A stretch of 58,580 bases of DNA from Bacteroidia bacterium (GTDB lineage Bacteria > Bacteroidota > Bacteroidia > Chitinophagales > Saprospiraceae). The notes beneath the pieces are model-generated. The model was not told where the DNA came from. It did no database searches and worked only from the letters and a program-made list of their open reading frames with translations. A program made the translations under genes and the position numbers. The DNA is taken from positions 1 through 58,580 of the forward strand of contig JAUIKE010000035.1 in the NCBI GenBank assembly GCA_030430845.1, in the 5' to 3' direction. Below, piece after piece: positions 53,375 through 58,580 of this stretch; position 1 is the stretch's first letter; each line of letters opens with the position of its first letter.

Positions 53375-54304
53375 ATGAAAGTCACCTGGGAAGGCGTTTA
53401 TCCAGCCTTAACAACCAAGTTCAAAAAAGACGGAAGCATCGATTACGATATGATGGCCGTCAATATGAAAGCACAATTAGACGGAGGTATCCACGGAGCC
53501 ATTTTCGGAGGCTCCCTAGGGGAATCCAGTACCCTCACCCATGGGGATAGAATTGACCTGCTTAAGGCCGCCAAGGAAATGGTCGATGGAAAAATTCCAC
53601 TGCTGGTCAACATCGCAGAAGGCTCCACCAAAGCTGCCATCGCCCTGGCCCAATTAGCACAGGATAACGGAGCCGACGGATTGATGGTCCTGCCTCCAAT
53701 GATGTACAAAGCTACTGATGATGAAGTGACTGAGTACTTTATGACCATTGCTCGCAGTACAGACCTGCCCATCCTGATCTACAACAACCCGGTCGACTAC
53801 AAGATCAATGTCACCCTGGATATGTTTGAAAAAATGCTGACCCTGGATAACATTGAGGCCGTAAAAGAAAGTACCAGAGACTTATCCAATATTACACGCA
53901 TACGGAATCGCTTTGGCAATGATCTGAAAATCCTCGCCGGAGTGGATACGCTTTCTTTGGAAGGCCTGCTGATGGGAGCCGATGGTTTGGTTGCCGGTCT
54001 GGTCTGTGCTTTTCCTGCCGAAACAGTGGCCATCTATAAACTGGCAAAAGAAGGCAGAATCGCAGAAGCTCTGGAGATCTACCGCTGGTTCATGCCGCTG
54101 CTCGAACTGGATATCGATCCCCAACTGGTGCAAAACATCAAACTAGCCGAAACAATGGCGGGCATCGGTACCGAGTATGTTCGTGCGCCACGTATGCCCC
54201 TGTCCGGAAAAAGAAGAGCAGAAGTTGTCAAAATTATCGAAGAAGGCTTGGAAAATCGTCCGGATTTAAGCAAGTTTAAGTTATCTGAAATTACTGTTTC
54301 GTAA
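53375..54304 (+). CDS. Delta1-pyrroline-4-hydroxy-2-carboxylate deaminase (DapA family)
   Basis: 309-residue class I aldolase-fold enzyme of the dihydrodipicolinate synthase family. The Schiff-base lysine is Lys164 in IEAVKESTRD and the Tyr of LPILIYNNPVDY is the usual partner. Neighbours (aldehyde dehydrogenase, hydroxyproline epimerase, D-amino acid dehydrogenase) make the deaminase of D-hydroxyproline breakdown the best assignment: it opens the hydroxypyrroline carboxylate, giving 2-oxoglutarate semialdehyde and ammonia. DapA or N-acetylneuraminate lyase are less likely. Confidence 0.88.
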   Translation: MKVTWEGVYPALTTKFKKDGSIDYDMMAVNMKAQLDGGIHGAIFGGSLGESSTLTHGDRIDLLKAAKEMVDGKIPLLVNIAEGSTKAAIALAQLAQDNGADGLMVLPPMMYKATDDEVTEYFMTIARSTDLPILIYNNPVDYKINVTLDMFEKMLTLDNIEAVKESTRDLSNITRIRNRFGNDLKILAGVDTLSLEGLLMGADGLVAGLVCAFPAETVAIYKLAKEGRIAEALEIYRWFMPLLELDIDPQLVQNIKLAETMAGIGTEYVRAPRMPLSGKRRAEVVKIIEEGLENRPDLSKFKLSEITVS

Positions 54305-54346
54305 AACTGCTATCAATACTTGGTGCTGCAATGGGCGGCACCAGGT

Positions 54347-54545
54347 ATTGAGCAAACATCAAGCCGCAAAGCAACTATATAGTAAGTTCTATAAACTGGG
54401 GAGCGGCTATAATGACTACATCCAGAAAGCCACGAAGCGGCTGATAGTGTCAGGTCCAATAAAGTCGCGAAGCGGCTGTTGGAGATATGTCCTATGAGCC
54501 GCGAAGCGGCGTCAGCTTTACAACCTGGGGCGTCAGCCCCAGACA
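54347..54545. repeat. Intergenic region with GCGAAGCGGC words
   Basis: The gap before the dehydrogenase holds at least three variants of (C)GCGAAGCGGC, one extended to the palindrome GCCGCGAAGCGGC, and then ACAACCTGGGGCGTCAGCCCC, a hairpin with a GGGGC stem. No coding region is seen. Similar GC palindromic words occur near 19.58 kb. Confidence 0.6.
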
Positions 54546-54563
54546 CAAAACTCAACCACTAGC

Positions 54564-56090
54564 ATGAAATACCTATCAGGAACCAACCCACAAACAGGAG
54601 AACAACTAACTGGCGAATATCCCATCGCAAACGAGCAAACTGTCGACACAGCCATGCAAAAAGCCTGGACGGCCTGGAAAACCTACCGAACGTTTTCCGG
54701 GAAGAAAAAGGCCACCTTCCTAAGGGCGATCGCCGAAGAAATCGAGCAGGCCGAAGGACTGGTCGACCGCGCGATGCAGGAATCTGGCCTGCCGGAAGGA
54801 AGGATCAAAGGAGAACGCGGCCGAACCTGCAACCAATTGCGGATGTTCGCGGACTTGGTAGAAAACGGCTCCTGGGTAGAAGCCACCATCGATCAAGCCC
54901 AGCCGGATCGCCAGCCTATCCCGAAAGCGGATATCCGGAAAATGCTGGTGCCCACAGGCCCTGTAGTGGTCTTCACCGCCAGTAATTTCCCCTTGGCCTT
55001 TTCTACTGCGGGAGGAGATACGGCTTCAGCCCTGGCCGCCGGTAATCCGGTGGTGGTCAAAGCACACGAATCTCATCCCGGCACCAACGACATCGTTTCT
55101 AAGGCTATCCTCAGAGCTGCCAAAAAAACGGGCATGCCGGAAGGCGTTTACGCCACGCTTTACGGTGAAGGTCATAAAGTAGGCCAACAACTGGTACTCC
55201 ATCCGCTTACAAAATCGGTGGCCTTTACCGGTTCTTTTCGCGGAGGAAAAGCGCTGTATGACCTGGCTGGAAAAAGATCTGAACCGATCCCGGTTTTTGC
55301 CGAAATGGGAAGTGTAAATCCGATCTTTATTTTACCCGAAAAATTAAAAAACGGCGCTTCCGACCTGGCCGCACAGATCGCCAATTCCGTTAACCTGGGA
55401 GTCGGACAGTTTTGCACCAATCCAGGTATCCTCGTGGCAATGCAGGGAGAAGGGATCGAGCAACTCAAGTCGGATATGAAAGCGGCCTTCAGCCAGATTA
55501 CACCGGCTTGTATGTTGAATCAAGGTATTTACCAAAATTTTGAAAGTAAAAAAGAGGCCTTGCTTCAAGAGAGCGGAGTAGAAACGGAATTCCGGTTTAA
55601 TGGCGATGTGGATGCGCCCAATGCTCGTCCGGCCATCGCCTCGGTAGATGCCGTTCATTTTCTGATGAATGAAAATCTACAGGAAGAGGTGTTCGGCCCT
55701 TTTACGCTACTCGTTAGCTGCCGGGATGAAGTTGAATTCCTCAAGGTAGCCAATCATTTCGCAGGGCAGTTAACGGCCACCATCATGGGTGAGCAGGAGG
55801 AAGTGACGAAGTATACCGAGCTGTTTGGCATCCTGCAGGAAAAAGTAGGTCGCCTGATTTTTAATGGGGTCCCCACTGGCGTGGAAGTTTGTCACAGTAT
55901 GCAGCACGGCGGGCCTTATCCGGCTACGACCGACGGTCGCTTTACCTCTGTCGGTACGGCCGCTATCAAGCGTTTCGCTCGCCCGGTAGCCTTCCAGGAT
56001 TGTCCGGAGGCCTTGCTACCGGACGAATTGAAAGATGGGAATCCGCTGAAGATTGTCAGAGTAGTGGATGGGGAATGGAAAATTGCCTAG
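54564..56090 (+). CDS. 2-oxoglutarate semialdehyde dehydrogenase (NADP type ALDH)
   Basis: 508-residue aldehyde dehydrogenase that oxidises 2,5-dioxopentanoate to 2-oxoglutarate, the last step of hydroxyproline degradation. Catalytic Cys284 in GQFCTNPG and general base Glu in FAEMGSVNP are present, with the N-terminal FTASNFPLAFSTAGGDTASA typical of the ketoglutarate semialdehyde group rather than glycolytic ALDH. The length and the C-terminal GVPTGVEVCHSMQHGGPYP block also match that group. Confidence 0.92.
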   Translation: MKYLSGTNPQTGEQLTGEYPIANEQTVDTAMQKAWTAWKTYRTFSGKKKATFLRAIAEEIEQAEGLVDRAMQESGLPEGRIKGERGRTCNQLRMFADLVENGSWVEATIDQAQPDRQPIPKADIRKMLVPTGPVVVFTASNFPLAFSTAGGDTASALAAGNPVVVKAHESHPGTNDIVSKAILRAAKKTGMPEGVYATLYGEGHKVGQQLVLHPLTKSVAFTGSFRGGKALYDLAGKRSEPIPVFAEMGSVNPIFILPEKLKNGASDLAAQIANSVNLGVGQFCTNPGILVAMQGEGIEQLKSDMKAAFSQITPACMLNQGIYQNFESKKEALLQESGVETEFRFNGDVDAPNARPAIASVDAVHFLMNENLQEEVFGPFTLLVSCRDEVEFLKVANHFAGQLTATIMGEQEEVTKYTELFGILQEKVGRLIFNGVPTGVEVCHSMQHGGPYPATTDGRFTSVGTAAIKRFARPVAFQDCPEALLPDELKDGNPLKIVRVVDGEWKIA

Positions 56091-56093
56091 AAA

Positions 56094-56255
56094 TAGAGGC
56101 TGTCTCATAACTCCTTCGTCGTTATTCGACGCCAAATTATTTTCTTTTTGGGAGGTGTTTGTTTATTAAAAACTTCGTTTTTAATAAACAAACACCTCCC
56201 AAAGAAAGAATATTGGCTGGCGAAAAAGGCCGTAGGTCTTTTGAGACAGCCTCTA
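56094..56255. terminator. Nested hairpin between dehydrogenase and epimerase genes
   Basis: An outer 14-bp stem TAGAGGCTGTCTCA pairs with TGAGACAGCCTCTA, enclosing a perfect 24-bp inner stem (GGGAGGTGTTTGTTTATTAA + AAAC) with the loop TTC. The outer arms and the TTGGCTGGCGAAAAAGG stretch belong to the GGCTGGCGAA hairpin family. Whether it stops or merely slows transcription into the epimerase gene is open; a MITE-like origin is possible. Confidence 0.75.
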
Positions 56256-56268
56256 TAAAAAATATTTT

Positions 56269-57270
56269 ATGAAAAAAACTTTCTTCTGCGTTGACGCGCA
56301 TACCTGCGGCAACCCCGTGAGACTGGTGGCGGGAGGTGGTCCGCTTTTAGAGGGCAACAGCATGCAGGAGCGACGCCTGCATTTTCTGCGCGAACATGAC
56401 TGGATCCGGAAAGGACTCATGTTTGAACCTCGCGGCCACGATATGATGTCGGGCAGCATTTTGTATCCGCCCGTAGATCCACAGAATGACATCGGTATCC
56501 TTTTTATCGAAACCAGCGGCTGCCTGCCCATGTGTGGCCATGGCACCATCGGCACAGTGACCATCGCCCTGGAAGAGGGCCTGGTGACACCCCAAACGCC
56601 CGGCAAATTACGATTGGAAACGCCCGCCGGGCTCGTTAAGGTGGATTATCATATGGAGGGGAATAAGGTGAAGTGGGTCAGATTGGTGAACATTCCTTCT
56701 TTTTTATACAAAGAAAACCTCAAAGTACAGTGCCCGGATCTGGGAGAATTGACCGTTGATGTAGCCTACGGCGGCAACTTTTATGCCATCGTGGACCCAC
56801 AGGAAAACTTCTCCGGCATCGACGATTACTCTGCCAGCCAGCTGATCCAATGGAGCCCGGTCATCCGAAAACAATTAAACGAACAGCATTCCTTCGTTCA
56901 CCCCGAAGATCCCAATATCAATGGGATGAGTCATATGCTGTGGACCGGGAAAACCATGTCAGCGGAAGCGGATGCACGCAATGCAGTGTTTTATGGAGAC
57001 AAAGCAATCGACCGTTCTCCTTGCGGTACCGGCACTTCAGCAAGAATGGCTCAATGGGCCGCTAAAGGAAAACTGAAAGTAGGAGATATTTTTGTACATG
57101 AAAGCATCATCGGTAGCCAATTCGTAGGCAGGGTAGAGGAGGAGACCGAATGCGGTCCATTTAAGGCCATCGTTCCAAGCATTCAGGGCTGGGCTCGCAT
57201 CACGGGATATAACAACATCATCATTGATGACGAGGATGATCCCTATGCTCATGGATTCCAGGTAATATAA
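56269..57270 (+). CDS. 4-hydroxyproline 2-epimerase
   Basis: 333-residue proline racemase family protein that converts trans-4-hydroxy-L-proline to cis-4-hydroxy-D-proline without cofactor. Both catalytic cysteines are present: Cys89 in CLPMCGHGTIG and Cys252 in RSPCGTGTSARM, which separates it from the dehydratase (Thr at the first position). The flanking genes for the later steps support hydroxyproline over proline. Confidence 0.94.
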   Translation: MKKTFFCVDAHTCGNPVRLVAGGGPLLEGNSMQERRLHFLREHDWIRKGLMFEPRGHDMMSGSILYPPVDPQNDIGILFIETSGCLPMCGHGTIGTVTIALEEGLVTPQTPGKLRLETPAGLVKVDYHMEGNKVKWVRLVNIPSFLYKENLKVQCPDLGELTVDVAYGGNFYAIVDPQENFSGIDDYSASQLIQWSPVIRKQLNEQHSFVHPEDPNINGMSHMLWTGKTMSAEADARNAVFYGDKAIDRSPCGTGTSARMAQWAAKGKLKVGDIFVHESIIGSQFVGRVEEETECGPFKAIVPSIQGWARITGYNNIIIDDEDDPYAHGFQVI

Positions 57271-57307
57271 TAGGGTTTTTGCCGCCGAAGGCGGCAAAAA
57301 CCCTATT
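57269..57307. terminator. 18-bp hairpin between epimerase and oxidoreductase genes
   Basis: AATAGGGTTTTTGCCGCC pairs perfectly with its complement around GAA. It overlaps the epimerase stop codon and ends 13 bp before the next ATG. In an operon this would act as a transcript stabiliser or partial terminator. Confidence 0.8.
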
Positions 57308-57320
57308 AACTTTTAAAATC

Positions 57321-58562
57321 ATGAAAGTACATATAATAGGTGGAGGCATCATCGGCTGGAGCACAGCCTGGTACCTCAATCAGGCTGGTTATGAGGTCAG
57401 CATCATCGAAAAGGAAGCGAACTTCGGAGGATGCTCTCATGGCAATTCAGGTATTATTGTCCCCAGCCACTTCATTCCTTTGGCCGCGCCGGGCGTGATT
57501 TCGAAAGGCATCAAATGGATGTTTGACGCCAAAAGCCCGTTTTATATCAAACCGAGATTGAATCTGGAGTTGATGCAGTGGCTCTGGCAGTTTTATCGCT
57601 CTTGCTCAGCCAAAAAGGTCCAGGAAGCCATGCCCGTTCTGTTGGAATTCAACCAGTTGAGCAAGTCATTGTACGAAGCGTTGAGCCAGGAGCCCGGCTT
57701 TGATTTTGAACTAGAGAAAAAGGGCCTCATGATGCTGTTTAAGACGAAAAAAGCAAAAGAAGAGGAAGAAAGTATTGTGGCGGCGGCGGCTCAATTAGGC
57801 TTAGATGCGCAGATGCTAACCGAAGCAGAGGTCCGCCAACATCATCCGGGCCTGGAAGTGGATGTGCTGGGCGGCAGTTTCTTTCCTTCCGACGCTCATG
57901 TGAATCCCAATCGCGTCATGAAGCAGATCAGAGCTCTTGGCCAAGAAAAAGGGATTACCTGTCTTTCCAACACCACCGTTACGGGTTTTAAAACCGAAAA
58001 AGGTCAGGTCAGCGCCTTGACCACAGCGGACGGACAACTCATCCCAACCGAGCAAGTCGTACTGGCGGCCGGCGGCTGGACGGCCCGTCTGGCCCGTCAA
58101 CTCGGCATTCGACTGTTGTTGCAAGGTGGCAAAGGATATTCTATCACCGTTCCCCGCCAGGACAAAAAGCCGGCCATGCCGGTCATCTTTACAGAAGCCA
58201 AGGTCGCCCTGACTCCCCTCAAAGATCAGCTGCGCATCGCCGGCACGATGGAAATCGGCGGATTGAAGCACGAAATACACCTGAAAAGGATGGAAGGCAT
58301 ACTGGAATCGGTACCCCGCTATTTCCCGGAAATCCAATACGATATGCCCGCTAAGGAACAGATCTGGCACGGCTTCCGGCCTTGTACGCCAGATGGTTTA
58401 CCTTTCATCGGTAAGCATCCGAAGTATCAGAACCTCATCCTCGCCACCGGTCATGCCATGATGGGTATGAGTACGGGGCCTGCTACGGGCTTGTTAGTGT
58501 CTGAAATGATGCAGGAGAAAAAGACCTCGATGGGTGTGGAGATGTTTAGTCCGTTGCGGTAG
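57321..58562 (+). CDS. D-hydroxyproline dehydrogenase (FAD-dependent, DAO family)
   Basis: 413-residue FAD oxidoreductase. The dinucleotide motif IIGGGIIGWSTAWYLNQAG opens the protein; the C-terminal block GHAMMGMSTGPATGLLVSEM is typical of D-amino acid dehydrogenases of the DadA/LhpB kind. It oxidises cis-4-hydroxy-D-proline to the pyrroline carboxylate used by the deaminase 3 kb upstream. I start at the ATG giving MKVHIIGGG; an earlier in-frame start would translate through the hairpin. The gene is complete, with its stop 18 bp from the window end. Confidence 0.92.
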   Translation: MKVHIIGGGIIGWSTAWYLNQAGYEVSIIEKEANFGGCSHGNSGIIVPSHFIPLAAPGVISKGIKWMFDAKSPFYIKPRLNLELMQWLWQFYRSCSAKKVQEAMPVLLEFNQLSKSLYEALSQEPGFDFELEKKGLMMLFKTKKAKEEEESIVAAAAQLGLDAQMLTEAEVRQHHPGLEVDVLGGSFFPSDAHVNPNRVMKQIRALGQEKGITCLSNTTVTGFKTEKGQVSALTTADGQLIPTEQVVLAAGGWTARLARQLGIRLLLQGGKGYSITVPRQDKKPAMPVIFTEAKVALTPLKDQLRIAGTMEIGGLKHEIHLKRMEGILESVPRYFPEIQYDMPAKEQIWHGFRPCTPDGLPFIGKHPKYQNLILATGHAMMGMSTGPATGLLVSEMMQEKKTSMGVEMFSPLR

Positions 58563-58580
58563 ATAGGATCAATGAATTAT

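Overview
The window comes from a member of the Bacteroidota, most likely the Saprospirales (Lewinella/Haliscomenobacter-like). The clues are a secreted protease ending in a type IX secretion (T9SS) sorting domain, sensor kinases with beta-propeller input domains and Y_Y_Y repeats, an HYR/SprB-like surface protein, few clear Shine-Dalgarno sequences, and TAnnTTTG-type -7 boxes. This placement is inferred from gene content; there is no rRNA or tRNA gene. No insertion sequence, prophage or CRISPR array was found.

Layout. 0.3-3.3 kb: a membrane protein, an RhlE-type RNA helicase and a periplasmic isoaspartyl methyltransferase. 3.5-14.9 kb: a five-gene signalling operon with two propeller histidine kinases, a stand-alone receiver, a GAF-kinase-receiver-class III nucleotidyl cyclase protein, and a small membrane protein of the DUF5706/PycTM family, known as the effector of Pycsar anti-phage systems. 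14.9-16.6 kb: a coiled-coil protein and a SAM methyltransferase. 16.8-25.2 kb: an orphan contractile-injection-like set (tail tube, VgrG-type spike, PAAR tip) followed by two very large exported proteins. 25.5-33 kb: a zinc metalloprotease whose signal peptide is broken by a 7-bp duplication, a subtilase, an AraC regulator divergent from a PhyH dioxygenase, and a secreted GH13 amylase.

33.5-46.2 kb: a co-directional run of GNAT, sodium:solute symporter, alanine/ornithine-racemase-family enzyme, ATP-grasp ligase, a large unrecognised protein with a possible Cys-His-Asn triad, and alanine racemase, running into argB-argD-argC-argJ. The arg genes supply L-ornithine; the genes before them look able to epimerise and ligate an amino acid. 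46.3-53.1 kb: a lipoprotein sulfatase, methionine aminopeptidase with a small lipoprotein, and a tight GNAT/class D beta-lactamase/GNAT/HIT group. 53.4-58.6 kb: a complete four-enzyme trans-4-hydroxyproline catabolic set.

The intergenic DNA is unusual. Short tandem arrays of unrelated units (7, 8, 14, 33 and 49 bp) sit in several gaps, several of them directly before start codons. Long near-perfect hairpins sit after genes, often overlapping stop codons. The two best candidates for an undescribed system are the kinase-cyclase-PycTM operon and the racemase/ATP-grasp/Cys-protein/ornithine cluster; functions proposed for both are inference.
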